Positions 30,650 to 39,058 of a DNA stretch of 64,000 bases are shown here, piece by piece. The notes under the pieces were generated by a model. That model had not been told where the DNA came from. It did not search any database and saw only the letters and a list, made by a program, of their open reading frames with translations. A program made the translations under genes and the position numbers. Position 1 is the stretch's first letter, and each line of letters begins with the position of its first letter. This DNA is from CAZNPL01 sp964574815 (GTDB lineage Bacteria > Planctomycetota > Phycisphaerae > UBA1845). Location: NCBI GenBank assembly GCA_964574815.1, contig CAZNPL010000013.1, positions 1 through 64,000 on the forward strand. The letters run 5' to 3'.

Positions 30650-31771
30650 ATGCTTGACCCGAGAATAACCAGGTTGGCCAAGGTGCTGGTGGAATACTCG
30701 ACCGATCTCAAGCCGGGAGAAAAGGTGCTGATTGAGTCGATCGATATCCCCGACAACATGACGGCAGAACTGATCCGCGTGGCCCGCGAGGCCGGCGCCG
30801 AACCGCTCGTCACCATCAAGCGCAACGCAGTGATGAGGGCGCTGTTGACCCATGGCAGCGAAACGCAGCTCCAGATCATCGCCGACGTCGAGGCCCACCG
30901 TATGAAGGAGATGGACGCCTACATCGGTGCGCGCGGCAGCCTCAACATCTCCGAAATGTCCGACGTCCCCGATCCCAGAATGAAGGACTACCAACGGATC
31001 TGGTGGAAGCCGGTCCACAGCGAAATCCGCGTGCGCAACACCAAGTGGGTCGTCCTGCGATACCCCAGCGACAGCATGGCCCAGTCGGCCGGCATGAGCA
31101 CCGAGGCCTTCGAAGACTTCTACTTCGACGTCTGCACCATGGACTACGCCAAGATGGCCAAGGCCATGCAGCCCCTCAAGGAATGGATGGAGAAAACCGA
31201 CCGCGTCCGCATCACCGGCCCGGGAACCGAGCTGACCTTCTCGATCAAGGGCATCCCGGCCGTCGCCTGCGACGGAAAACTCAACATCCCCGACGGTGAG
31301 GTCTTCACCGCCCCTGTCCGCGACAGCGTCAACGGAACCGTGCAGTTCAATACGCCCACGATCTACCAAGGCTCGTCGCACGAGAACGTCAGGCTGGCCT
31401 TCAAAGACGGCAAAATCATCGAGGCCACCAGCAACGACACGGACGGCTTGAACAAGATCCTCGACGCCGACGAAGGCGCCCGGCACGTCGGCGAGTTCGC
31501 GATCGGGTTCAACCCTTACATCACGCGCGCCATGAAGGACATCCTCTTCGACGAGAAGATCGCCGGCTCCTTCCACTTCACACCGGGATCGGCCTACGAG
31601 GACGATGCCGACAACGGCAACCGCTCGCAGATTCACTGGGACATGGTATGCCTGCAGGACGAGAAGGCCGGCGGTGGCGAGATTTACTTTGATGACCGCC
31701 TGATCCGCAAGGACGGCCTCTTCGTCGTGGACGAACTCAAACCCCTGAACCCGGAGAACCTGAAGTCGTAG
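30650..31771 (+). CDS. M29 family aminopeptidase
   Basis: A 373-residue metal-dependent aminopeptidase. The N-terminal domain starts LDPRITRLAKVLVEYSTDLKPGEKVL, typical of M29 (AmpS/AmpT). The metal-binding part contains IPDGEVFTAPV, EGARHVGEFAIGFNP and FHFTPGSAYEDD...IHWDMV, positions that in Thermus AmpT bind the two metals. ATG 30650 is chosen because GAGAGGAG lies five bases upstream. It releases N-terminal residues from peptides in the cytoplasm. Its 3' end overlaps the convergent glycosyltransferase gene by 35 bases. Confidence 0.9.
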   Translation: MLDPRITRLAKVLVEYSTDLKPGEKVLIESIDIPDNMTAELIRVAREAGAEPLVTIKRNAVMRALLTHGSETQLQIIADVEAHRMKEMDAYIGARGSLNISEMSDVPDPRMKDYQRIWWKPVHSEIRVRNTKWVVLRYPSDSMAQSAGMSTEAFEDFYFDVCTMDYAKMAKAMQPLKEWMEKTDRVRITGPGTELTFSIKGIPAVACDGKLNIPDGEVFTAPVRDSVNGTVQFNTPTIYQGSSHENVRLAFKDGKIIEATSNDTDGLNKILDADEGARHVGEFAIGFNPYITRAMKDILFDEKIAGSFHFTPGSAYEDDADNGNRSQIHWDMVCLQDEKAGGGEIYFDDRLIRKDGLFVVDELKPLNPENLKS

Positions 31772-32516
31772 GAACTCGGCGCGGCGCACACTTCCGGCCG
31801 GCACGACTGCGCCTGGAACGCCACAAGCGCCACCACGTCGTGAGGATCCAATAACCCGCGAGCGCCACGCCGCGCACCGTGCCGCTGATCTTGCTTTTGC
31901 CCTTTCGGCGCCGATAGGGCACCGGGATCTGCCGGATGCGAAGCCCCTCCTCGATAGCCCGGATCTGCATCTCGATGGTCCATCCGAACGCCCGGTCCTG
32001 CATGTCGATCCGCTCCAGGCTCGAACGTCGAATCGCCCGGAACGGCCCGAGGTCGTGGTATCCGAATCCCCACCCCAGGCGGATCAGCCGCGTCGCCAGC
32101 CAGTCGCCGAACCGCTGCGGCAGCGTCATCGCCCCGGGCTCGCGCATTGAAGCCACCCGGTTACCGATGACCAGATCGGCCTCATCCTCCAGGACGGGAC
32201 GGGCAAGATCGGGCAGAAGCGTCGGATCATCGCTGAGGTCGGCGTCGAGAAACACCACAACCTCCGTGTCACCCCGCAGGTGCCCCATTGCAGTAAAGCA
32301 GGCGGCCCCGTAGCCCCGCCTCGGCTCACTCGCCACCAACGCACCGTGCGCCGCGGCGACTTCGGCGGTCCCGTCGTTCGAGCCGTTGTCGCCGACGATC
32401 ACCTGTCCGACGCCCAGGCGCTTCACGATCGGAAGAAGTTCCCGCAGCGCCTCCGCTTCGTTCAAGGCCGGAATGATCACGCTCACGCGGTCGAGTCGGG
32501 GAATATCGCTCGTCAC
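31737..32516 (-). CDS. Family 2 glycosyltransferase (DPM1/DPG synthase-like)
   Basis: A 259-residue cytoplasmic GT-A protein with VSVIIPALNEAEALRELL, VGDNGSNDGTAE, VVFLDADLSDDP (the metal-binding DAD) and PFRAIRRSSLERI, as in polyprenyl-phosphate glycosyltransferases. The C-terminus is Arg-rich. GTG 32516 overlaps the stop of the upstream MBL gene as GTGA, indicating coupling. The substrate is unknown; UDP- or GDP-sugar to polyprenyl phosphate is plausible. Confidence 0.82.
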   Translation of the reverse strand: MTSDIPRLDRVSVIIPALNEAEALRELLPIVKRLGVGQVIVGDNGSNDGTAEVAAAHGALVASEPRRGYGAACFTAMGHLRGDTEVVVFLDADLSDDPTLLPDLARPVLEDEADLVIGNRVASMREPGAMTLPQRFGDWLATRLIRLGWGFGYHDLGPFRAIRRSSLERIDMQDRAFGWTIEMQIRAIEEGLRIRQIPVPYRRRKGKSKISGTVRGVALAGYWILTTWWRLWRSRRSRAGRKCAPRRVPTTSGSPGSGV

Positions 32517-33175
32517 AGTCCGCCGATGATGAATGGATTGGTGGCGCGTTCGTGCCCGATGGTGGTCTCGGGACCGTGCCCCGGCAGGACGCGCGTCTCG
32601 TCCGGAAGGGACATAAGCGTGGCCCGCAGATTGGGGATAAACCGGTCCGGGTCGCTGTGATGGAAATCCACCCGACCGATGCTGCCTGCGAACAGCCCAT
32701 CGCCTACGATCACAATCCCCCGGCTCGCACAGTACAGACTCCGCCCGCCCGGCGAATGCCCCGACACGTCGCCGACCAACCACTCGGTACCGTCGAGGTC
32801 CAACGTCATCCCCGCCGCCAGATCCCGCACGTCCGACGCCGAAATGGAGACCGACATCCCCAGGTTGGTTGAGAGGTTCTCCTTCGGATCCGCGAGCATG
32901 GGCCACTCCTCCCGAGCCAGGTAGACCGGGATCTGCCCGGTGCCGGCCAGCAACTCATCCACGCCGGCAATGTGGTCGGCATGGGCGTGCGTGAGCAGGA
33001 TGGCCTCCGGCCGGAGGTCGTGCTCGCGGACGAAATCGAGAATCTGTTCCGCCTGGGGCGGCAGACCCGGGTCGATGATCCAGCACGGCCCCCCGTCGCG
33101 AAGGTAAACGGTGTACGCATTCTCCATCAGCATCGGGTCGTTGGTGATGTGGTACTGGACGCTCGGCTCGCTCAC
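32513..33175 (-). CDS. MBL-fold metallohydrolase (glyoxalase II-like)
   Basis: A 220-residue protein with the motif THAHADHIAG near residue 62, SGHSPGGRSLY near 139, VGDGLFAGSIGR near 156 and VLPGHGPETTIGHE near 198, which supply the full set of two-metal ligands. This subgroup is usually called hydroxyacylglutathione hydrolase-like. The start at 33175 fits the family. It is coupled to the downstream glycosyltransferase by a four-base overlap. Confidence 0.87.
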   Translation of the reverse strand: MSEPSVQYHITNDPMLMENAYTVYLRDGGPCWIIDPGLPPQAEQILDFVREHDLRPEAILLTHAHADHIAGVDELLAGTGQIPVYLAREEWPMLADPKENLSTNLGMSVSISASDVRDLAAGMTLDLDGTEWLVGDVSGHSPGGRSLYCASRGIVIVGDGLFAGSIGRVDFHHSDPDRFIPNLRATLMSLPDETRVLPGHGPETTIGHERATNPFIIGGL

Positions 33176-33502
33176 CGGAGGTCTCCTCGCCTGTGTTCCT
33201 CGTGCCTCGGCTGCAAGGCGCGGGCCGCTGGGGCAGGACGACTGCCGCGGCGCATTATCCGCCAGAGTGTATCCTGACTATGGAGGCCGGCAAGTTTTGT
33301 CTCATTTGAGGGGCGATGCCGCGGCGGAAGCGGCGGCGGTTTGGCTAGAATAGTCCAAGCGTAATTGACTCCGAACCCTGTGGACGAGTCTAATCCGCAG
33401 CAGCGAGCGGGTTTACACGTTCGGACGGCGACTTGACAATTGCGCCTGACGAACGGTCCAGAGACGCTCACCCGTGTCGGGTGACTTTACCGGGAGGTTG
33501 TT
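33176..33502. other. Divergent promoter region before the secretion cluster
   Basis: There is no gene. Toward the plus strand, TTGACT (33365-33370), 18 bases and TCTAAT (33389-33394) form a reasonable promoter for the cluster starting at 33503. A TAGAAT box near 33345 is another possibility. Confidence 0.4.
33365..33394 (+). promoter_or_regulatory. Candidate promoter of the PilM-secretin cluster
   Basis: TTGACT, 18-base spacer, TCTAAT, about 108 bases before the ATG at 33503. Spacing is slightly long, so this is a moderate match. Confidence 0.4.
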
Positions 33503-35545
33503 ATGGCGGGTCCTACGGCCGTCTGGGGAATCGACGTCGGGCGCTGTGCCCTCAAGGCCATCCGTTTGCGCGCCGGAACCGAGGGACGGGTCGACATCAT
33601 CGGCCAAGAGTACGTCGAGCACTCCACGATCCTATCCAAGGCCGAGGGCAACCGGCTGCAGCTCATCGCAGACGCCCTCGAACGTTTTCTCTCACGCCAC
33701 GACGTCAGCAAGGACAAGGTCGTCGTCGGCGTCCCGGGCCAACACACCCTCTCCAGGTTCAGCAAGCTTCCCCCCGTCGAGCCGAAGAAGATCCCCGACA
33801 TCGTCCGCTACGAGGCCGATCAGCAGATCCCCTTCGATTTGGACGAGGTCATCTGGGACTACCAGACCTTCCAGGAGGAGGATTCCCCGGATGTCGAGGT
33901 CGGTATCTTCGCCATGAAGCGGGAGCTCATCCGCGAACATCTGCTCCCCTTCGAGCAGGCCGGAATCGAGCCCGTGGCCGTCCAGGCCCACCCGCTCGCA
34001 CTCTACAACGCCATGCGTTTCGAGGATCGCCTCGGCGACGAAACCGTCGTCCTGCTGGATATCGGCGCGGAAAACACCGACCTGGTGGTGGCCTCGAAGG
34101 TCGGCCTGTGGACCCGAACCATTCCGCTGGGCGGCAGCAAGTTCACCGACGTCCTGGTCAAGTCGTTCAAACTTTCGTTCACTAAAGCGGAAAACCTCAA
34201 GCGGACCGCCGCGAGCAGCAAGTACGCCCGGCAGATCTTCCAGGCCATGAGGCCGGTCTTCGCCGAGCTCGTTCAGGAGCTGTCGCGCTCGCTGGGATTC
34301 TACCGCTCCGCCCACCGGGAGGCCGAACTCAAGCGCGTCATCGGCATGGGCAACGCCTTCACCCTCCCCGGGCTCCAGAAATACCTCCAGCAGAACCTGC
34401 AGATGCCCATCGAACGCCCCGACACCTTCAAGAAGGCCAATCTCGTCGATGTGGGAGACGAGTCCGAGTTCAAGGGACGAGTCGGCAGCTTCATGCTGGC
34501 CTACGGCCTCGCCCTTCAGGGACTCGAGATCAGCAAGACCATGCCCGGCGCCGCCACCGTCAAGAGCAATCTCCTTCCGCCCGAGATCGTCAAGCAGGTC
34601 GTCTGGCGCAAGAAGAGACCCTACTTCGCCGCCGCCGCCGCCTGCCTCGCCGTGGCCGCCGGAACGATCTGGTTCCGCCAGCTCAGCGACATGTCCACCT
34701 TGAAATCCAACGAAGTGGGACAAGTCGCTCAAGTTAACTACGAACGCGCGGTGCAAATCCTGCGGACCGGCCCCGCCGGAAATCTCCAGCCGCGCGAGCA
34801 GGCGATGACCTGGCTGGAAGTCTCCAAAGCCTTGAAAAGGGAGATGGACAAATACGCCAACAAAGGCTCTCGCGAGCAGGAAAAGGCCCAGGAGATCGTG
34901 CAGTTGCAGCGCAACAAGGCCGTCTGGCCCAAAGTCCTCGCGGCCGTGCACGCCGCCCTGCCCAAACCGCGGCCGGAGCTGGCGGCGGCGGAGACGCCGG
35001 AGGAATACCTGGCCGCCATCCGCGGGGCCGGCACCGTTCCAGTGGAGCGCGGCCGGCGCAACCGGATCTTCATTGAGGAGTTTCGCTCGGAGTACTTTGA
35101 CGATCTGGATGCGCAGGACCTGCTGGACGTGGAGCGTGGTGACTCCGGAGCGGACCTGATAGAAAAACCGACGGGCCAGAAGCGCCGCGGCTTCATCATC
35201 ACGATGACCTGCCGAACCCCGAACGAGGGCCACCTGCGCTACATCGACGAGACGATCAAAAAGGGGCTGCGGGAGCACGGTCGCAAGCCCGACGCGGGCT
35301 TCTACATCAACCGCGTGGTCCTCACCGCTCTGCGAGGTTTCACCGAGAAAGAGGATACGTCCGGAACTCCGCCGGGCAGAGGGCGCGGACGGCGACGGCC
35401 GCCGCCCAGTCGCCGCCCGACCGGTCCCAAAGTATTCGACCCGGTCACCGACGAAGATATGAGCGGCGATACCGTGTTCGAGATTCAGTTCGACGTGGTC
35501 CTGGCGGATCTGCCCGAGGATGAGAGCAAGTCGGCGACCGGTTGA
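33503..35545 (+). CDS. pilM: PilM-type ATPase fused to a membrane PilN-like part
   Basis: A 680-residue protein. Residues 1-345 are PilM, an actin-like protein of type IV pilus and type II secretion platforms: WGIDVGRCALKAIRL, IPDIVRYEADQQIPFDLDEVIWDYQ, VVLLDIGAENTDLVV and VIGMGNAFTLPGLQKYL. A transmembrane segment follows near 372-392 (PYFAAAAACLAVAAGTIWF), then a charged helical stretch, and a C-terminal domain (RRGFIITMTCRT...FEIQFDVVL) that recalls the ferredoxin-like part of PilN. Usual PilM proteins stop near 350 and are cytosolic; here the PilM and PilN roles seem joined in one chain. ATG 33503 has GGGAGG six bases upstream. It is first of at least five cotranscribed genes. Confidence 0.85.
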   Translation: MAGPTAVWGIDVGRCALKAIRLRAGTEGRVDIIGQEYVEHSTILSKAEGNRLQLIADALERFLSRHDVSKDKVVVGVPGQHTLSRFSKLPPVEPKKIPDIVRYEADQQIPFDLDEVIWDYQTFQEEDSPDVEVGIFAMKRELIREHLLPFEQAGIEPVAVQAHPLALYNAMRFEDRLGDETVVLLDIGAENTDLVVASKVGLWTRTIPLGGSKFTDVLVKSFKLSFTKAENLKRTAASSKYARQIFQAMRPVFAELVQELSRSLGFYRSAHREAELKRVIGMGNAFTLPGLQKYLQQNLQMPIERPDTFKKANLVDVGDESEFKGRVGSFMLAYGLALQGLEISKTMPGAATVKSNLLPPEIVKQVVWRKKRPYFAAAAACLAVAAGTIWFRQLSDMSTLKSNEVGQVAQVNYERAVQILRTGPAGNLQPREQAMTWLEVSKALKREMDKYANKGSREQEKAQEIVQLQRNKAVWPKVLAAVHAALPKPRPELAAAETPEEYLAAIRGAGTVPVERGRRNRIFIEEFRSEYFDDLDAQDLLDVERGDSGADLIEKPTGQKRRGFIITMTCRTPNEGHLRYIDETIKKGLREHGRKPDAGFYINRVVLTALRGFTEKEDTSGTPPGRGRGRRRPPPSRRPTGPKVFDPVTDEDMSGDTVFEIQFDVVLADLPEDESKSATG

Positions 35546-35611
35546 CGAGACCAATGCGCGACGCCCGGCGCCCGTTTCACACGACGCCGGAACGACTGGG
35601 AGTGTACCAAA

Positions 35612-36871
35612 GTGCTGGGATTCCTGAAACGAAACATATTCAACATCGTCTGTGCCGTCGTTGCGCTGGCGTCCATCGGACTCGGCGTCCTCGGATTCAC
35701 GTCCATGACGAACGTCAAGGAAGAACTGCGCGATATCGCCGTCATCCACAGCGACTTTGTGGGTCCGGCGGCCCGGCCGCTGAACGAGGAGAAGATCGAG
35801 GCCGCGCGACAGCGCGTCGAGACAATCGAGAGGCATTTCGCCGCCCTGATCGACAGGGCCAAGCAAATAAACGTCTACGAAACCCTGGAACCGCCGGAGG
35901 GCGAGCGTTTCTTTCCGGAACCCACGAGCAACGGACGCCGTGCCTTTCGTGAGATTTACCGGGAGCAGTTCCCGAAACTTCTGCGGCAGTTGAACGCCGG
36001 CGAGCCGCCCACCGAAATCGAGGTCCAGGCCGCCCAGGAGGCCATCGATGAAGAACGTCGCCTCGCCGAGGGATTCGGTGGCGACGAGGGGCTTCCGGAC
36101 GATGGAAGAGGCCGACCCGGTGAGGAGACCGAGGAACAGCACAAGTCTGGCCTGATCACCGAAAAAGAGGCCGCTCAATCGGCTGCGGCTCGCGCCAGCA
36201 TCTCAAAGGCCCGGCAGCTCTATTGCTACGCCTCGCTTGATTCGTTCGACTACGAGACCGAGGTGGACTTGGGACTCGCGCCCCGCGCGGCCGCCATGTG
36301 GCGGGCACAGGTCTCTTTGTGGGTTCAACAGGACGTCGTCGACGCCATCGCCCGCCTCAACAATCTCACCGCGGAACGGCTCAAGAGCGAAGATCCGGAC
36401 GCGCGGGTGTGGGTCGGTGTCCTCCCTGTAAAGGATCTGATCTCCATCATGGTCTCCGATTATCTTCCCACCGAACCGCGAACCGGCGCTGTGCCCGTGG
36501 AAGGGGAGGAACCCGCCCGGCCGCCCGCAAGCGCAGAAGCGGTCTTTACCAAGAACAGCTCCACCGAGCTCTACGATGTCGTTCAGTTCACCCTGAAGAT
36601 GGTCGTGGATTCCCGCGACATCCCGCTGATCATCGACGAGATCTGTCGCGACCGCTTCCACACCCTGCTGAATGTCCAATACGTCTATGAGCGCGAAGCG
36701 CTCGAGAACCTCGCAATGGAGGGCAAAATCTACGGATCAGAACCGGCCGTCAAGGTCGTCATGGACTTCGAAACGATCTTCTTCGGAGATTTGTATAGCT
36801 GCCTGATGCCGCCGGTCGTTCGCAGTAAGCTCGGCAGAACATGTGAGCGCCCGGAGGAAGACCAGAGCTGA
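35612..36871 (+). CDS. Bitopic membrane protein, probable PilO-like platform component
   Basis: A 419-residue protein starting at GTG 35612 with GGGAG upstream. It has one transmembrane helix near residues 10-30 (IVCAVVALASIGLGVLGF), then a helical, charged periplasmic part with EKIEAARQRVETIERHFAALIDRAKQ-type coiled-coil character, and a C-terminal alpha/beta part. Size, topology and place between the PilM fusion and the secretin resemble PilO/GspM, but sequence similarity is not evident, so the assignment rests on context. No catalytic motif is seen. Confidence 0.65.
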   Translation: MLGFLKRNIFNIVCAVVALASIGLGVLGFTSMTNVKEELRDIAVIHSDFVGPAARPLNEEKIEAARQRVETIERHFAALIDRAKQINVYETLEPPEGERFFPEPTSNGRRAFREIYREQFPKLLRQLNAGEPPTEIEVQAAQEAIDEERRLAEGFGGDEGLPDDGRGRPGEETEEQHKSGLITEKEAAQSAAARASISKARQLYCYASLDSFDYETEVDLGLAPRAAAMWRAQVSLWVQQDVVDAIARLNNLTAERLKSEDPDARVWVGVLPVKDLISIMVSDYLPTEPRTGAVPVEGEEPARPPASAEAVFTKNSSTELYDVVQFTLKMVVDSRDIPLIIDEICRDRFHTLLNVQYVYEREALENLAMEGKIYGSEPAVKVVMDFETIFFGDLYSCLMPPVVRSKLGRTCERPEEDQS

Positions 36872-36898
36872 TCAGAAGCGCGTTTGGAGGACTTCGCA

Positions 36899-38773
36899 AT
36901 GGCCAAGGAATCGGTCAACGTTGTCGAACGTCACGTCGAGAAGGGAATCGTTGGAGTTTGCGGAGCGGTACTTCTCGCAGTCATCGTGCTGTTCGGCGTC
37001 TCGACACCCAACACAGTCGAGATCGAAGGCGAGAAAGTAGGCCCCGGCCAGGTGGACGCAAAAGTCCTCGAGGTCGCTGAGGACCTTGCAAACAGCCTGC
37101 GCCGGGCTCGTGCCGATCCGGTCGAGGTCGAAAACCCCGTCCCGAAATTCGAGGAGGCATTGAGCCCGCTCGCCTACGCCGAAGTGCCTTCGGAAATCCC
37201 CCCGCCCGCGCCGTTGTTGCCCAAGGTGCCGTCGAAATTCGGCTCAACGCCGATCGCGGGTGAGATCGAATTGGCCGATGTGCTTCCCCCGCAACCCCCC
37301 AAAGCCACGCATGCGCGCGCCACGCTCTCCCTCCCCCCCCCGGCCTTGCTGGAACCGGGTCAATCTCGACCGCCCCCCCCGACCGATGCGGTCGAGTATC
37401 ACCGGCCGGTGAACTGGGTCACGGTCGCGGCCGTCTTCAACCAGCAGGAACAGATGAGCGTCTATGCCAAGGCGGGATATCCGGTCAAGGATCGCAATCC
37501 CTACGTGGTCGGAGTCGACCTCCAGCGGCGCGAAAAGTCGGCGGGCGATACCTACGGCGAGTGGGTCAACGTCAACGCTTATATGCCCTACGTGCTGCCG
37601 CGCCCGCCCGAAATCGAGATCGTGCCCGGACGGCGCGGTGGTTTGATCCCCACGGAAGATACCCAGGAGGCCGTCACCGACTTCCGCAAGCTCGTGCGCC
37701 GCGCCCAAGTCGACATCATGCGACCCCTCTTCCCCGAAGTCATCTACGGAGACGGCTGGCTCTATCCGAAATTCCCTGACGTCAACGTGCGCGCCCTCGA
37801 CCTCGAATTGTGCTCCGGCAACGATTGCGAGCCCCGCCCTTATCCGCCCCAGAAGGACGAATCTGAGGAGGACATAACACTCGAGCAACAGATCGAGGAA
37901 ATGTTCAGCAGGGGACGCACGGCATTGAACCGCTGGGAATGGGACGAGGCCGAGCGAATCGCCGACGAAATCGAGAGCCTGCTCGAGAAGGAGGGGGGAC
38001 GCCTGAGACTCTACCAGGAGCGCATCGCTAAGCTCCGTGACGATGCCGGACAAGGCCGGCTGGATGAAGCCCGCGGGCGCCTCAAACGCAAAGACTCACC
38101 CGACGATGAGGACGAGGAAACGCTCATCGGCCGGCGATCGCCGCAGCAGTTGGTCTGGGCCCACGATGCCGCCGATGAACTCCGCGGCGGGGCCGAGTCC
38201 GGCAAAACCTACCAATACCGCATGAGGCTGCGCCTCCTGAACCCGTTTATGGCCAGACCACAGGATCTCAAAGACCCGGACGACGCCCAAATCGTCGGTG
38301 TACCCGGCGAATGGTCCAATCCCACGCCGGACCTCTACATCGAGCCCGATACGGCGTTCTTCCTCACGCGCGGCAACATCAACACCCGCAGCGGTGTAAA
38401 GGTCACGGTGTTCAAGTGGTTCGAGGGCGTCTGGGTGGAAGAGACCTTCTCCGCCGAAATCGGCGAACCGCTGGGGGGAAGCTCCAGAGAAGTCGTCCGC
38501 GTCCTCGATGACGGTGAACGCGACCGCCCGCTCGTCGATTTCGACACCGGCCAGGTCGTCGTCGACATCGACTACGACTACCAGTATCGGCCCACCGAAT
38601 CCCGAGGCCGCAACGAGTTCACTGTGGCGCCCGCAGTCCCCACCGTGGCGCTCGTATACGCGGACAGAAGAACGGGCCGACTGGAACAGAAAATCTACGA
38701 GGCGGATAAAGCCAGCGAGCAATACAAAGCCTACAAGGACCGCGTCTTCGAGCCGCCGCGAAGACGCCGGTAA
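36899..38773 (+). CDS. Bitopic Pro-rich membrane protein, possible inner-to-outer membrane linker
   Basis: A 624-residue protein from ATG 36899, with GGAGG eight bases before it. It has a transmembrane segment near 18-38 (GVCGAVLLAVIVLFGV), a Pro-rich stretch (about 100-160, including PPPAPLLPK and LSLPPPALL), a middle domain with conserved-looking NWVTVAAVFNQQEQMSVYAKAGYP, a coiled-coil region (EQQIEEMFSRGRTALNRWEWDEAERIADE) and a C-terminal beta-rich part. A membrane anchor with a Pro-rich arm in front of a secretin gene recalls PilP/GspC, which connect the platform to the secretin. No sequence family was recognised; role inferred from position. Confidence 0.65.
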   Translation: MAKESVNVVERHVEKGIVGVCGAVLLAVIVLFGVSTPNTVEIEGEKVGPGQVDAKVLEVAEDLANSLRRARADPVEVENPVPKFEEALSPLAYAEVPSEIPPPAPLLPKVPSKFGSTPIAGEIELADVLPPQPPKATHARATLSLPPPALLEPGQSRPPPPTDAVEYHRPVNWVTVAAVFNQQEQMSVYAKAGYPVKDRNPYVVGVDLQRREKSAGDTYGEWVNVNAYMPYVLPRPPEIEIVPGRRGGLIPTEDTQEAVTDFRKLVRRAQVDIMRPLFPEVIYGDGWLYPKFPDVNVRALDLELCSGNDCEPRPYPPQKDESEEDITLEQQIEEMFSRGRTALNRWEWDEAERIADEIESLLEKEGGRLRLYQERIAKLRDDAGQGRLDEARGRLKRKDSPDDEDEETLIGRRSPQQLVWAHDAADELRGGAESGKTYQYRMRLRLLNPFMARPQDLKDPDDAQIVGVPGEWSNPTPDLYIEPDTAFFLTRGNINTRSGVKVTVFKWFEGVWVEETFSAEIGEPLGGSSREVVRVLDDGERDRPLVDFDTGQVVVDIDYDYQYRPTESRGRNEFTVAPAVPTVALVYADRRTGRLEQKIYEADKASEQYKAYKDRVFEPPRRRR

Positions 38774-38799
38774 ACACGGAGTGCGATGGGCCGTGTGCC

Positions 38800-38820
38800 A
38801 CTGGCGGCTTGCCCGCCAGT
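38800..38820. repeat. REP-like palindrome (ACTGGCGG type)
   Basis: ACTGGCGG (38800-38807), CTTGC, CCGCCAGT (38813-38820), preceded by GTGCC. It lies in the 285-base gap before the secretin gene, which holds no other feature. Confidence 0.8.
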
Positions 38821-39058
38821 GCCTCAGCCGGACGGGGCATTGGTCCGCCGCGGGCCGACCCGACAGCGCGAATCACCATTGGCGCCGCCCCGGCGACGGG
38901 AAGACTTGCGAGTTGCGGCTCGTGCAACTAGACTCGGCCACCACACGGAGGCGACGAGCATCGCAGCCAGGGAGGAGCATTCCAAAGGGCGACCCGGCGG
39001 TCGCCTTTGCACTCGCGCGGGTGGAAATCACCTGTAGGCATACCAAGGAGATTGGCAG

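Noticed and set aside
33692..36178. An 828-codon open frame on the minus strand
   Set aside because: It lies antisense to the PilM fusion and the next gene, both with start signals and (for PilM) family motifs.
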